Source of the DNA: Euryarchaeota archaeon RBG_13_57_23
Lineage (GTDB): Archaea > Thermoplasmatota > Thermoplasmata > UBA10834
Reading direction: 5' to 3'
Assembly: GCA_001800675.1 (NCBI GenBank)
Contig: MGVW01000035.1
Span: 1 to 64,000, forward strand
DNA length: 64,000 bases
How positions within the stretch are numbered: position 1 is the stretch's first letter; each line of letters starts with the position of its first letter. The notes beneath the pieces were generated by a model, which had not been told where the DNA came from, made no database searches, and worked only from the letters and a program-made list of their open reading frames with translations. The position numbers and the translations under genes are program-made. This document shows, in pieces, positions 50,448 to 59,761 of this stretch.

Positions 50448-51215
50448 ATGAACATGTCAGAATGCACACCGAGCGAGCTGATGGTCGCAGTGGCTGCAAG
50501 AGAGCTCAAGGACCATGATACGGTACTGGTCGGGGTTGGCATACCGAACCTCGCGGCCAACCTGGCCAAGAAGCTGCAGGCGCCGAACCTGGTGATGGTA
50601 TACGAGTCAGGAGCGGTCGGGTCAAATCCGAGCAGAATGCCGCTCTCGATCGGAGACCCATGCCTGGTGACAGGTGCGAAGAGCGTGTGTTCGATGTACG
50701 AGCAGTTCGCGTACTACCTTCAGGGTGGGCGCATCGATGTCGGGTTCCTGGGAGGCGCTCAGATCGACAAGTACGGGAACATCAACTCGACCGTCATCGG
50801 CAGCTATAAGGCCCCGAAGGTTCGGCTGCCGGGGAGCGGCGGGGCATGCGATATCGCCTCGAACGTCAAGAAGATCATTGTAATCACGCCGCACGAGAAG
50901 CGGAGGTTCGTGGAGAGGGTCGACTTCCTCACGAGCCCAGGATTCGTTGACGGCAAAGAGAAATGGAAGCAGCTGAAGCTCATTGGCGGGGGACCATATG
51001 CGGTCATCACAAACCTCTGCACGATGAAGTTCGACGATGTCACCGGTGAGATGATGGTCACCTCCCTTCATCCAGGTGTCACGATCGAGAAGGTCTGGGA
51101 GAACACCCCGTGGAAGGTCAAGGTGTCGGCGAATTTGGAGCAGACTCCTCCGCCGACGGAGAAGGAGATATCCGCCTTGAGGGCCCTGGACCCGAACAAG
51201 ACCTACCTAGGGTGA
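50448..51215 (+). CDS. CoA-transferase subunit B (glutaconate type)
   Basis: 255 aa. The catalytic glutamate is E53 in VYESGAVGSNP, matching the E54 of Acidaminococcus glutaconate CoA-transferase B, which forms the glutamyl-CoA thioester. GGAGGTC precedes the start; an ATG two codons in has better spacing. With subunit A it makes a complete heteromeric transferase. Confidence 0.9.
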   Translation: MNMSECTPSELMVAVAARELKDHDTVLVGVGIPNLAANLAKKLQAPNLVMVYESGAVGSNPSRMPLSIGDPCLVTGAKSVCSMYEQFAYYLQGGRIDVGFLGGAQIDKYGNINSTVIGSYKAPKVRLPGSGGACDIASNVKKIIVITPHEKRRFVERVDFLTSPGFVDGKEKWKQLKLIGGGPYAVITNLCTMKFDDVTGEMMVTSLHPGVTIEKVWENTPWKVKVSANLEQTPPPTEKEISALRALDPNKTYLG

Positions 51216-51221
51216 GGAACC

Positions 51222-52571
51222 ATGAGCCCGAGCTTTGATCCGATGGCGGAGTACAACGCGAAGACGAAGAGGAGCGCTCAGTGGTTCGAGACGGCTAGCA
51301 AGCATCTTCCGGGAGGCGTGACCGGGAACGTCAAGTTCTATCCTCCGTATCCCGTGTACCTGAAGAAGGCGAAAGGTTCGCATGTCTGGGACCTCGACGG
51401 GAACGAGTACATCGACTATATGCTGTGCTTCGGCCCGTTGATTCTTGGACACGCACACCCAAGGGTCGTGGAGGCCGTTAGGAAGCAGGTCGAGCAGGAC
51501 GGCACACACATATTCGGCGCTCCACACGAACTCGAAGCAAAGATGGCGGAGCGACTGAAGGGCATCTTTCCGTTCGCTGACAGCGTTAGGTTCACGAACT
51601 CCGGGCTTGAGGCAACGATGCACTCGTTGCGGGTCGCAAAGGGCTTCAGGAAGAAGACGAAGGTGGCCAAGTTCGAGGGAGCCTATCACGGATGCTACGA
51701 CGAGGTTCTTTGCAGCTTGGCACCAGCAGAGAGCGCCGCTGGCCCGAGAGCTTCGCCCAAGACGGTTCCCGGGTCCTATGGCACCTCCGAGACTACAGTA
51801 GAGAACGTTCTCGTGCTTCCCTACAACGATATCGAGAATTCGGTGAGGATCATGAGGGCGCACAAAGACGAACTCGCAGCCGTCATCATGGAGCCGGTTC
51901 AGCGGGGGTTCGTGGTTCCAGACATCGAGTTTCTCAGAGTGGTCAGGGAGACCACGAGGGAGCTCGGCATCCCGTTGATTTTCGATGAGGTGATGTCGGG
52001 GTTCAGGATGGAGGTCTTCGGCGGCGCGTGCACACAGTACAGGGTGGAACCTGACATGATCTGCCTGGGCAAGATCATCGGGGGCGGGTTCCCGAGCGGA
52101 GCATTCCTCGGGAAACGTGATATCATGGACATGGTCAACCCTGTCACCCGCGCCAAAGACCAGCGCGTGTTCCACGGCGGCACTTTCAACGGGCATCCGA
52201 CGGTGTTGTCCGCAGGCTGGGCCACGCTCGATGTACTTCAGGAACCCAAGACCTACCCGTACCTGAACAGGATCTCCGACAAGCTGAGGGATGGCTTTAA
52301 CGATCTGTTCAGCCGGATGGGTTTCGAGGCGAGGGCCATCGGTCCCGGTTCGACCTTCAACCTCGTGTTCTCGAAGGGCAAGATAGGCGACTACAGGGAT
52401 GCCGCGAGAGCAGATGCGAAGCTAAGGCAGAAGTTGGACTACGGAATGCTCGCCAGAGGGTTACACTTCCATCCAGACAAGCCGTTCTATACTTGCACGG
52501 AGCACTCCGATAATGATGTCGCCCGCACGCTTAGCGTAGCCGATGAAGTCCTGAAGAAGATGAAGCAATAG
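51222..52571 (+). CDS. Class III PLP aminotransferase (GSA-like)
   Basis: 449 aa. Fold-type I, class III. The PLP lysine is in CLGKIIGGGFPSGA, the aspartate in IFDEVMSGFR, and the N-terminal LDGNEYIDY is typical. The length and GGVTGN start resemble glutamate-1-semialdehyde aminomutases, but the operon suggests an omega- or beta-amino-acid transaminase feeding an oxo acid to the CoA-transferase and thiolase (inference). It is 6 bp after subunit B and convergent with dapF (4 bp apart). Confidence 0.88.
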   Translation: MSPSFDPMAEYNAKTKRSAQWFETASKHLPGGVTGNVKFYPPYPVYLKKAKGSHVWDLDGNEYIDYMLCFGPLILGHAHPRVVEAVRKQVEQDGTHIFGAPHELEAKMAERLKGIFPFADSVRFTNSGLEATMHSLRVAKGFRKKTKVAKFEGAYHGCYDEVLCSLAPAESAAGPRASPKTVPGSYGTSETTVENVLVLPYNDIENSVRIMRAHKDELAAVIMEPVQRGFVVPDIEFLRVVRETTRELGIPLIFDEVMSGFRMEVFGGACTQYRVEPDMICLGKIIGGGFPSGAFLGKRDIMDMVNPVTRAKDQRVFHGGTFNGHPTVLSAGWATLDVLQEPKTYPYLNRISDKLRDGFNDLFSRMGFEARAIGPGSTFNLVFSKGKIGDYRDAARADAKLRQKLDYGMLARGLHFHPDKPFYTCTEHSDNDVARTLSVADEVLKKMKQ

Positions 52572-52575
52572 ACAC

Positions 52576-53436
52576 TCAGATTTCGGCGACTAGCTTGCCA
52601 CGGAATTCGCACTGCGCAGGGCCGGTCATGAAGGCCCGCCCATCCATGTCCAGCTCCACTTCGATGGTCCCTCCAGGCGGTCGCACTTTTACGGTTCCAG
52701 GCTTCACCCACTTGAGCATTAGCGCCACGGCGGCACTCGCCGTCGCACCGGTGCCGCAGGCTAGCGTCTCGTCATAGACTCCTCGCTCGTAGGTCCGGAT
52801 CCTGATCTCGTGAGGGCCTGCGACCTCGACGAAGTTGAGGTTCACACCGTGTGGGAAGCGCTTCACGTCGGCATTGATCTCCTCTCCCAAGGCCCTGACA
52901 TCTATTGCGGCTACATTTCGGACCCTGATGACAATGTGGGGTTCGCCCGAGTTCACGATTGATGCGTTTAGCTTCCCCGCATGTGCGCTGAGAGGGAACC
53001 GAAGCATCGAGTCAGTATCTCTGCCTTTGTCCATCACGTACGCCTTAAGATCCTTCCTTTCTGTGCGCACGATCCCCATGTCCACTCTGAACTCATCGCC
53101 GACCCGAACGATGTGCTTCACACCGTCCCTTGTCAGGATGTCGAGTTTCGATTTGCCGAGCTTGTCCGCAAGGTAAGAAGCGACGCACCTGATGCCGTTG
53201 CCGCACATGACCGCCTCGTTCCCCGCGGGTTCGAACAGACGCATCGAGCCATCCACATCCCTGGCCCTTTCCAGGAATATCACCCCGTCCGCTCCCACCT
53301 TGAAATGTCGGTCGGTCAATGACTTGGCCAGCTTGCTCCTTGCGGTGTCCGGAGTCTTGCGGCCCTTGAGTTCGTCAACGATGATGAAATCGTTTCCGCA
53401 CCCCTGGAACTTGCTGAAATCTAGCTTGACCCTCAT
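52576..53436 (-). CDS. dapF: Diaminopimelate epimerase
   Basis: 286 aa. Both catalytic cysteines are present: MCGNGIRC in the first domain and ACGTGA in the second, with the GCGND start motif. It interconverts LL- and meso-diaminopimelate, so lysine is probably made by the DAP route. In an organism without murein this is a lysine-synthesis gene. A TATA (GATTAAAT, 53468-53461) is 25-32 bp from the ATG, predicting an almost leaderless mRNA. Confidence 0.95.
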   Translation of the reverse strand: MRVKLDFSKFQGCGNDFIIVDELKGRKTPDTARSKLAKSLTDRHFKVGADGVIFLERARDVDGSMRLFEPAGNEAVMCGNGIRCVASYLADKLGKSKLDILTRDGVKHIVRVGDEFRVDMGIVRTERKDLKAYVMDKGRDTDSMLRFPLSAHAGKLNASIVNSGEPHIVIRVRNVAAIDVRALGEEINADVKRFPHGVNLNFVEVAGPHEIRIRTYERGVYDETLACGTGATASAAVALMLKWVKPGTVKVRPPGGTIEVELDMDGRAFMTGPAQCEFRGKLVAEI

Positions 53437-53460
53437 CTGCTACCGTCATGGCGCGGTAGG

Positions 53461-53468
53461 ATTTAATC
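53461..53468 (-). promoter_or_regulatory. TATA box for dapF
   Basis: Minus-strand GATTAAAT, 25-32 bp upstream of the dapF ATG. Confidence 0.6.
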
Positions 53469-53492
53469 GTGCTTCAAGCCACATCAGAAAAC

Positions 53493-53500
53493 GATTAAAT
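53493..53500 (+). promoter_or_regulatory. TATA box for the deacylase
   Basis: GATTAAAT, 66-73 bp upstream of the TTG start, predicting a leader of about 40 nt that holds GGGAG. Confidence 0.6.
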
Positions 53501-53565
53501 AACCACTGTGGGATTTCGGACAGCACACGCCAAGGCCAGCGATTTGCGCCGAAGGGAGAACTCCA

Positions 53566-55176
53566 TTGCACAGCATTCTCATCAAAGGCGGAACGGTCAT
53601 TGACGGTATCGGGACTCCAGCTGCTCCTTATGATCTCGCCATCAACGGGGCCAAAATAGCAGGGTTCTACAAGCACTCCGAGTCAGACGCCTCAATGGTC
53701 ATCGACGCCAGCGGGATGGTCGTTTGCCCAGGGTTCATAGACATACACTCCCACTCAGAGATACATCTGTTGAGCAATCCGCTGGCCGAGAGCAAAATCC
53801 GGCAGGGAGTCACCACCGAGCTCGTGGGCAATTGCGGCACATCTCCAGGACCAGTGACTGGAGCGGCGAGAGAATTGCTCTGGGACTACTCGCATGCGCT
53901 GGAAGTCAATCTGGACTGGGCGTCTATGGACGAGTACCTTCTGAGGCTCGCCAATGTCAGGCCCTCTGTCAATGTGGCCACCCTCGTAGGCGCTTCGATG
54001 CTCCGGGCGAGCGTTCTCGGCAACGAGGACCGAGCGCCAACCGGAGACGAGGTGACCAGGATGCAGGAGCTACTCTCCGAGGCGATGCTCCAGGGCGCCT
54101 GGGGCCTTTCGTCCGGGTTGATATACGCACCTGGATGCTACGCCTCCACGGAAGAGCTGGTCTCTCTTGCTTCCACGGCCGCTTCTTTGGGGGGTATCTA
54201 TGCGAGCCACATCAGAGGCGAGGGTCGTACTTTGGTCAAGGCTGTAGAAGAAGCTATAAGGATTGGCCGGGAAGCGCGTATCAGGGTCGAGATCTCGCAC
54301 CACAAGGCGTGCGGGAAGTCGATGTGGGGAACTGTTTCGAAGACCATCGCGTTGATGGAAGAGGCAAGGAAGTCAGGTGTGGATGTCGCGTTCGATGTCT
54401 ATCCGTACACTTCTTCCAATACAAGCTTGGACACCATCATGCCGACGTGGGCGAGAGAGGGCGGGAAGGAGCGGATCCTCCAACGTCTGAAAGACCCAGC
54501 AACTCGCGCGAAGATTGCCAGTCAGGTCGAGTCCGGAACGGACAACGTCGAGGATGTCGTCAAGGAGACCGGCTGGGAGAACGTTATTCTCGTAGGCTTC
54601 ATGAAACCGCAGAACAAGCCATTCGAGGGCAAGTCGGTGCTCGAGATATCCAAGTCACAGAAAAAGCCGCCCGTCGAGGTCGCGCTCGACCTGATAGTTG
54701 ACGAGGAGCTACAGCTGGGCGCAATCTTCCATGAGATGGTTGAAGAAGACGTGATCACGGTCATAAGTCATCCATTGGCTAGCATCGGTTCTGACGGAGA
54801 AGCGCAGTCTCCATACGGAATCACCGGCGATTCTGCCGTGCACCCTAGATCGTACGGTACCTTTCCGCGCGTGCTCAGGCGCTACGTCTTCGAGAAGCAT
54901 GCGTTAAGCATCGAGGAAGCCGTCAGGAAGATGACCTCGTGGCCTGCGGACAGATTGCGAATCAGAGACCGGGGTGTTCTGGCGAAGGGTATGGCGGCTG
55001 ACGTCGTGGTCTTCGACCCTGCGACCGTCCGGGACACTGCAACCTTCGAGAAACCTCACAGCTATCCCACAGGGATCAAGTATGTGATTGTCAACGGGGC
55101 GGTCACTGTGTCCAACGGAGAGCACACCATGGAGAGAGCTGGCCTGGTCTTGAGACACCCTCCTGGAGTAGCCTAG
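53566..55176 (+). CDS. N-acyl-D-amino-acid deacylase
   Basis: 536 aa amidohydrolase. Metal ligands are in GFIDIHSHSE, the conserved Cys in NCGTSPG, and His in SHIRGEG and EISHHKA; the C-terminal HPRSYGTFPRVL is typical of the D-aminoacylase subgroup. It frees D-amino acids from N-acyl forms (also acts on N-acyl-D-Glu or D-Asp in some members). TTG start at 53566 after GGGAG. No signal peptide. Convergent with the M20 gene, 2 bp apart. Confidence 0.92.
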   Translation: MHSILIKGGTVIDGIGTPAAPYDLAINGAKIAGFYKHSESDASMVIDASGMVVCPGFIDIHSHSEIHLLSNPLAESKIRQGVTTELVGNCGTSPGPVTGAARELLWDYSHALEVNLDWASMDEYLLRLANVRPSVNVATLVGASMLRASVLGNEDRAPTGDEVTRMQELLSEAMLQGAWGLSSGLIYAPGCYASTEELVSLASTAASLGGIYASHIRGEGRTLVKAVEEAIRIGREARIRVEISHHKACGKSMWGTVSKTIALMEEARKSGVDVAFDVYPYTSSNTSLDTIMPTWAREGGKERILQRLKDPATRAKIASQVESGTDNVEDVVKETGWENVILVGFMKPQNKPFEGKSVLEISKSQKKPPVEVALDLIVDEELQLGAIFHEMVEEDVITVISHPLASIGSDGEAQSPYGITGDSAVHPRSYGTFPRVLRRYVFEKHALSIEEAVRKMTSWPADRLRIRDRGVLAKGMAADVVVFDPATVRDTATFEKPHSYPTGIKYVIVNGAVTVSNGEHTMERAGLVLRHPPGVA

Positions 55177-55178
55177 AT

Positions 55179-56393
55179 TCATACGCCCGGGCCGCAAACA
55201 TCCAAGGCTACGAGAGAGTAGATCTGCGAGCACTTGACTAGGTCGTCGACAAGCACGTACTCAACGCGCGCATGCGCGCCTGCTCCACCAGGACCGAAGA
55301 CGACGGTAGGAGTCTTCGCGAAGTGGGTCAGTAAGGCTGCGTCTGTCCATCCCCAGAAGCTCGTGATCTTCGCAGGGCACTGCGTTACCGTCCTGACGGA
55401 TTGTTGGAGCGACTTTACTACCGGATGGCCCGTGCTGACCACGTTGGGAACGTGGGTCATTGTCATCATGTTGGACGGGTCGCGCTTCAAATCGGCTTTG
55501 AATGACGGATCCTCCTTCTTCAGTCTGTCAAACACGTCGTAGATTTCCGTGAACACCTGTTGGAGCTTCTCCTCAGGGACCCACCGCCTATCGACCTTGA
55601 TCACACAGTGGTCAGCGACCGAACTTGGCTGTTGTCCGCCTGTGATGACTCCCATGTTCAGAGTCGGAGGGAGAGTGTACTTGGCTCTCTTGGCCCTGAG
55701 CCTGGGCAGGAGGTCCTTCTCCACTTCGTTAACGAATCTGGCGGCCATCGATATCGCGTTCACACCTTTGTCCGCCTGGCCTCCATGCGCCGACTTGCCG
55801 TAGAAGTGAATGTCTAGCCATTCCAATCCCCTGTGGGAAGGCTGGATTTCCATATCCGTGGGCTCACCTATGATCCCCATGTCGGCCTTCGGCCCGCGCA
55901 GCACAAGATCTTCGGTACCCTCGCTCTTCCGCTCCTCGCCTACCACCGCGGCAAATATCAGGTCACCCTCAAGCTTCAACCTGGCCCTCCTGATGGCAAC
56001 TAGGGTCATGGCCATCGCGCCGAGTCCCCCTTTCATGTCCAAGGAACCCCTTCCGTAGAGCCTTCCTTTGATGATTCTAGGAGAGAAGGGATCGATGTCC
56101 ATTTGGAAGGCTGGGACCGTGTCTGTATGCCCGCTGAGGAGAAGGCGCTTGCCCGACCCCGAACCCTTGATGGTCGCAATCACGTTTGGCCTGTTCTTCT
56201 CGACCATCCTCAGCTTGGAATCGATGCCTTCGTCTCGGAGGAACTCGTTCAAGAACTCCGCGGCTTCCTTTTCCTGGGTAGGCACTTCGCAGTGGCTCGG
56301 TATCTTCACCATATCCTTGACGAGCCTTTCGACTTCGAGCCGCTTGATATGCTTCTTGACCTTCTCGAAAGGTGCCTTCACTTTAGCCGACAT
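55179..56393 (-). CDS. M20-family metallopeptidase (ArgE/DapE-like)
   Basis: 404 aa from the ATG at 56393. Zinc ligands are in SGHTDTVP (H and the catalytic Asp), GSLDMKGG (bridging Asp) and VGEERKSEG (the EE pair). It removes N-acyl groups or acts as a dipeptidase; the exact substrate cannot be told. The dimerisation domain includes the insert with SHRGLEW. An ATG at 56411 adds six residues without support. Confidence 0.9.
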   Translation of the reverse strand: MSAKVKAPFEKVKKHIKRLEVERLVKDMVKIPSHCEVPTQEKEAAEFLNEFLRDEGIDSKLRMVEKNRPNVIATIKGSGSGKRLLLSGHTDTVPAFQMDIDPFSPRIIKGRLYGRGSLDMKGGLGAMAMTLVAIRRARLKLEGDLIFAAVVGEERKSEGTEDLVLRGPKADMGIIGEPTDMEIQPSHRGLEWLDIHFYGKSAHGGQADKGVNAISMAARFVNEVEKDLLPRLRAKRAKYTLPPTLNMGVITGGQQPSSVADHCVIKVDRRWVPEEKLQQVFTEIYDVFDRLKKEDPSFKADLKRDPSNMMTMTHVPNVVSTGHPVVKSLQQSVRTVTQCPAKITSFWGWTDAALLTHFAKTPTVVFGPGGAGAHARVEYVLVDDLVKCSQIYSLVALDVCGPGV

Positions 56394-56442
56394 GCTGACC
56401 CACAACCTCACCGTTACCTGGCTAATGGGATGGGAATGAGCT

Positions 56443-56453
56443 AAGAAAAAGGT
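56443..56453 (-). terminator. T-rich terminator after the P1 peptidase gene
   Basis: Minus-strand CCTTTTTCTTA about 12-22 nt after the P1 peptidase stop codon. Archaeal termination commonly uses such U-runs without a hairpin. Confidence 0.45.
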
Positions 56454-56464
56454 ATCTGATTGGT

Positions 56465-57556
56465 TCAGCGGATGAGCCTGCCATGCTCCTTCATGAGCTC
56501 GATGGTCCTGTCAATCGGCAGCGCATTTACGACGTGCCCGTCCCTGCCCTCCATCGTCTCGGCCTTGAACAGCGAGTTGACTATCGATTCCGTTGTGGAA
56601 TCTATCGCCGCTCTGAAGAGAGAGTCAATCTCGCCGTCCCTCAGCAGGTGGTCTACGAGAAGGCCGTTACCTTTGTTTCTGTCGTGCAGGTTCGCCGTCG
56701 AGAAGGATATGACGATATCTCCGCTCCCATTGTGTGAAGCGGATCCCGTGACGGCGAGGCCCAGGACCGCTCTCCGAGCTATCCTGCCTAGCTGTCTGGC
56801 ATCAAGAGGCGCATCGGTCCCGACCACCATCACGATGGAGCCCTTCTCCGGCCTTTGAACATCCGGAGCGCCAAGGAGGCTGCCGACGGGAACTCCGTCG
56901 ATCCTCAGCTCCTGCCATTCGCCATGGTTGCTCATGACGAGAGTCCCGACGGTGTACTTCCCTGCCGGCGTGGTGACAGTCCTCGAGCTGGTGCCTATCC
57001 CACCCTTGTAGTCGTATGCGGACATGCCTGTCCCGCCGCCGACACAGCCCTCTTCGACGTCTGAAGAGGCATTCTCGATGGCCTCGTTCACATGCTCCTC
57101 TCGTACATGGAGACCCCGGGAATCATTTAGCCAGCTGTCGTCGCACTCCGACACTATCGGAATGATCGTGTCATCGGTCACACCGGAGGTCGGGTTCTGC
57201 TTCAGCATGTACTTCACGACCGCGGTTGTCGCAGTGCCCATCGACATTGTGTTCGTTAGCGCTATCGGCGTGTCAATCAATCCGAACTCTCGTATCTGAA
57301 GCGCACCACCAAGTCCGCCGCAGCCGTTGTAGTCGAAGTATGAGGCCTTCACCGGCCGTTCGAACAAATTCCCATCATGTGGCAGGATCGCGGTCACTCC
57401 GGTACGCACAGGTCCATTGCCTGGGTCAAGCCGTCCGCTGCCCTTGATGATGGTGCAGTGACCGACTTTGACTCCTGAGATGTCAGTGATCGAGTTCCTC
57501 GGGCCCGTTGGTTGCTCACCAAACCAGATTCCCGCCTCACGGGCTCTCGATCTCAT
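56465..57556 (-). CDS. P1-family peptidase (DmpA/BapA type)
   Basis: 363 aa from the ATG at 57556, which overlaps the oppF stop by 4 bp. Ntn-type self-processing aminopeptidase: the cleavage pair G239-S240 lies in EKGSIVMVVGTDAP, the same context as DmpA (Gly249-Ser250), so Ser240 would become the N-terminal nucleophile. The GCGGLGG and GTGMSAYDYKGGIGTSSR loops are typical. Such enzymes take D-amino-acid or beta-peptide N-termini. Co-transcribed with oligopeptide ABC ATPases, it probably degrades imported peptides. Confidence 0.9.
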   Translation of the reverse strand: MRSRAREAGIWFGEQPTGPRNSITDISGVKVGHCTIIKGSGRLDPGNGPVRTGVTAILPHDGNLFERPVKASYFDYNGCGGLGGALQIREFGLIDTPIALTNTMSMGTATTAVVKYMLKQNPTSGVTDDTIIPIVSECDDSWLNDSRGLHVREEHVNEAIENASSDVEEGCVGGGTGMSAYDYKGGIGTSSRTVTTPAGKYTVGTLVMSNHGEWQELRIDGVPVGSLLGAPDVQRPEKGSIVMVVGTDAPLDARQLGRIARRAVLGLAVTGSASHNGSGDIVISFSTANLHDRNKGNGLLVDHLLRDGEIDSLFRAAIDSTTESIVNSLFKAETMEGRDGHVVNALPIDRTIELMKEHGRLIR

Positions 57557-58662
57557 TGCGCTTTGCCCTCGCCAGTGACCAGCCAGCACGTGACCCAGTG
57601 CTCCTGGGAAACGTACATCGGCTCCGGCTCCTCGACCCTGCACTTGTCCATGGCATACGGGCATCTCGGGTGGAACCTGCATCCCGGCGGGATGTGCGCA
57701 GGATCTGGCCGCTCGCCCTTCAGGATGATCTTTTCGGTCTTCATCCTCGGGTCAGGCTTCGGGACGACCGATATGAGCGCTTTCGTGTACGGGTGTCTCG
57801 GACCCTTGATGACCTCTTCCGTCGGGCCCAGCTCGACTATCTTGCCCAGGTACATGATGCCTATCCTGTCGCTGAAGACATATGCGACGGACAGGTCGTG
57901 CGTGATGAACAGGTATGTCAGTCCTCTCTTCTCCCTGAGGTCTAGCATGAGCTTCAGGATCTCGGACCTGATGGACACATCGAGCATGGACACGGGTTCG
58001 TCAGCGACCAGGAACTGCGGCTGCAAAACCAGTGCGCCCGCAATGCCCACTCTCTGCCTTTGGCCACCGGACACCTCGTGAGGATACCTCCACATGAAGT
58101 GCTTGGGAGGCCTCAGGCCTGCATCATCCAGAGCCTTTTCGACGCGCGTCTCGCGGTCCGCTTCATTCTGACCGAGGTTGTTCACGACCAGAGGCTCAGC
58201 GACTATATCGTAGATGGATTGTTTCGGGTTGAGGGACTCATACGGGTCCTGGAAGATCATCTGCATCTTCTGTCTCAGGAGTTTCATCTTGTCCTTCGGC
58301 AGCCTCGTGACTTCGACGCAGCCGCCAGACAGGCATTCCTCGGCCTCCTTCTTTGTCATCAACTTCTTGGAGACCGCCTTCTCCATGGCGTCCTTGACCT
58401 GCTGTGTCGTGAGGCCCTCGCCACCGTACTGGACCTTTCCGCCGGTCGGTTCTACGAGCCTCAAGATGGCTTTGCCAGTAGTGGTCTTGCCACAGCCTGA
58501 CTCGCCCACTAGGCAGAATATCTCTCTCTCCTTGATGTTGAACGACACTCCGTCAACGGCCTTGACCCATCTCTGCTCCTTGGATGTCAGGCTCTCGACG
58601 AATCCACGTCTGACCGGGAACCATACCTGGAGGTTATCCACATTGATGATTTCCTTGCTCAT
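57553..58662 (-). CDS. Oligopeptide ABC transporter ATPase (OppF/DppF)
   Basis: 369 aa. Walker A GESGCGKTTTG at about 53-63, signature VSGGQRQRV, Walker B LVADEPVSMLD and the C-terminal OppF extension with CRFHPRCPYAMDKC (four-Cys Fe-S-like loop). An insert of about 35 residues (about 85-118, Lys/Glu-rich with two Cys) interrupts the region before the Q-loop and is not usual. It follows oppD by 3 bp. No permease or binding-protein gene lies in the window. Confidence 0.92.
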   Translation of the reverse strand: MSKEIINVDNLQVWFPVRRGFVESLTSKEQRWVKAVDGVSFNIKEREIFCLVGESGCGKTTTGKAILRLVEPTGGKVQYGGEGLTTQQVKDAMEKAVSKKLMTKKEAEECLSGGCVEVTRLPKDKMKLLRQKMQMIFQDPYESLNPKQSIYDIVAEPLVVNNLGQNEADRETRVEKALDDAGLRPPKHFMWRYPHEVSGGQRQRVGIAGALVLQPQFLVADEPVSMLDVSIRSEILKLMLDLREKRGLTYLFITHDLSVAYVFSDRIGIMYLGKIVELGPTEEVIKGPRHPYTKALISVVPKPDPRMKTEKIILKGERPDPAHIPPGCRFHPRCPYAMDKCRVEEPEPMYVSQEHWVTCWLVTGEGKAQ

Positions 58663-58665
58663 TGC

Positions 58666-59628
58666 TCACACCCCCTTCGGGTTGACGAAATGACATGCAG
58701 CGAAGTGGCCTGGCAGAACCTCAATCAGTGATGGCTCCTCCTGCTTGCACAGGTCCTGGGCCACGTGGCATCTGTCCGAGAACCTGCATCCTGGCGGAGG
58801 CTTGATCAGGTTCGGTGGGTTGCCCGAGATTGACGCGGGCATTATCCTCTCCCCCTTGATGTTGGGGAAGGCCGCGATCAGCCCCTTTGTGTAAGGGTGC
58901 TGCGGGTTCGAGAAAACCTCGACCGCGGATGACCTCTCCACTATCTTGCCGGCGTACATGATGGACAGCAGCTCGCAGGTCTCCGCGAGCACGGATAAGT
59001 CGTGAGAGATGATTATCATGGCCAGCTCGAGCTCCTGCTGAAGGTTCTTCAGCAGGGTCAGTATCTGCGCCTGGATCATGACATCCAGTGCGGTCGTGGG
59101 TTCGTCGCAGATGACCAGTTTCGGTCTGCATGCGAGTGCCATCGCGATCATGACCCTCTGTCTCATGCCTCCCGAGAACTCGTGCGGATACTCCCTGATC
59201 CTGCTCGGGTTGATGCCGACGAGCTCGAAGAGCTCCTTGACGCGCTTCTCGGCGGTGGCCTCATCGACCTTCTCGTGGAGGAGTATGGGTTCCGTGATCT
59301 GGTCTCCGACCCTCTTGACGGGGTTCAGAGCGTTCATCGCGCCTTGGAATATGATCGAGATGTCTCTCCACCTTATGGCCCTCAGCTTATCGCCGGTGAC
59401 CTTGGCCATGTCCTGGCCCATGAAGTTGATTGAGCCCCCCGCGATGTAACCGTTCGCGGGCAGAAGCTTCATGATTGAAAGCGCGGCGGTGGTCTTTCCG
59501 CAACCGGATTCTCCGGCAAGCCCCATCGCCTGTCCTTTTTCCAGGTTGAAGCTGATCCCGTCGACTGCCTTCAGCGTTCCCTCTTGGGTCTTGAAGTATG
59601 TCTTCAAATCACTAACTTCGAGTAAGCT
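58666..59628 (-). CDS. Oligopeptide ABC transporter ATPase (OppD/DppD)
   Basis: 320 aa from the ATG at 59628. Walker A GESGCGKTTAA, signature FSGGMRQRV, Walker B VICDEPTTALD, and the C-terminal CRFSDRCHVAQDLC loop of the Opp/Dpp family. Partner of OppF. A TATA (CATTTATAG, near 59755) is about 120 bp upstream, giving a leader near 95 nt. A frame start at 59652 lacks support. Confidence 0.92.
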   Translation of the reverse strand, partial: SLLEVSDLKTYFKTQEGTLKAVDGISFNLEKGQAMGLAGESGCGKTTAALSIMKLLPANGYIAGGSINFMGQDMAKVTGDKLRAIRWRDISIIFQGAMNALNPVKRVGDQITEPILLHEKVDEATAEKRVKELFELVGINPSRIREYPHEFSGGMRQRVMIAMALACRPKLVICDEPTTALDVMIQAQILTLLKNLQQELELAMIIISHDLSVLAETCELLSIMYAGKIVERSSAVEVFSNPQHPYTKGLIAAFPNIKGERIMPASISGNPPNLIKPPPGCRFSDRCHVAQDLCKQEEPSLIEVLPGHFAACHFVNPKGV

Positions 59629-59761
59629 CATCCCTTCGTTCCCCCTTAACAATATGAGTTGTCGGTCGCCTCATTCTTTGAAGCTGTTAGGAGATGTAAC
59701 AATCGTCTTCCCGCAGCTCTCTGGACCTTCGGTGAACCTGATAATGCTATAAATGCGTTTG

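Noticed and set aside
51207..52196. 329-codon antisense ORF over the aminotransferase
   Set aside because: No motif and no ribosome site; shadow of a strongly coding frame.
53724..54701. 325-codon ORF in another frame of the deacylase
   Set aside because: Arg/Gly/Ser-rich with no family likeness; same-strand shadow.
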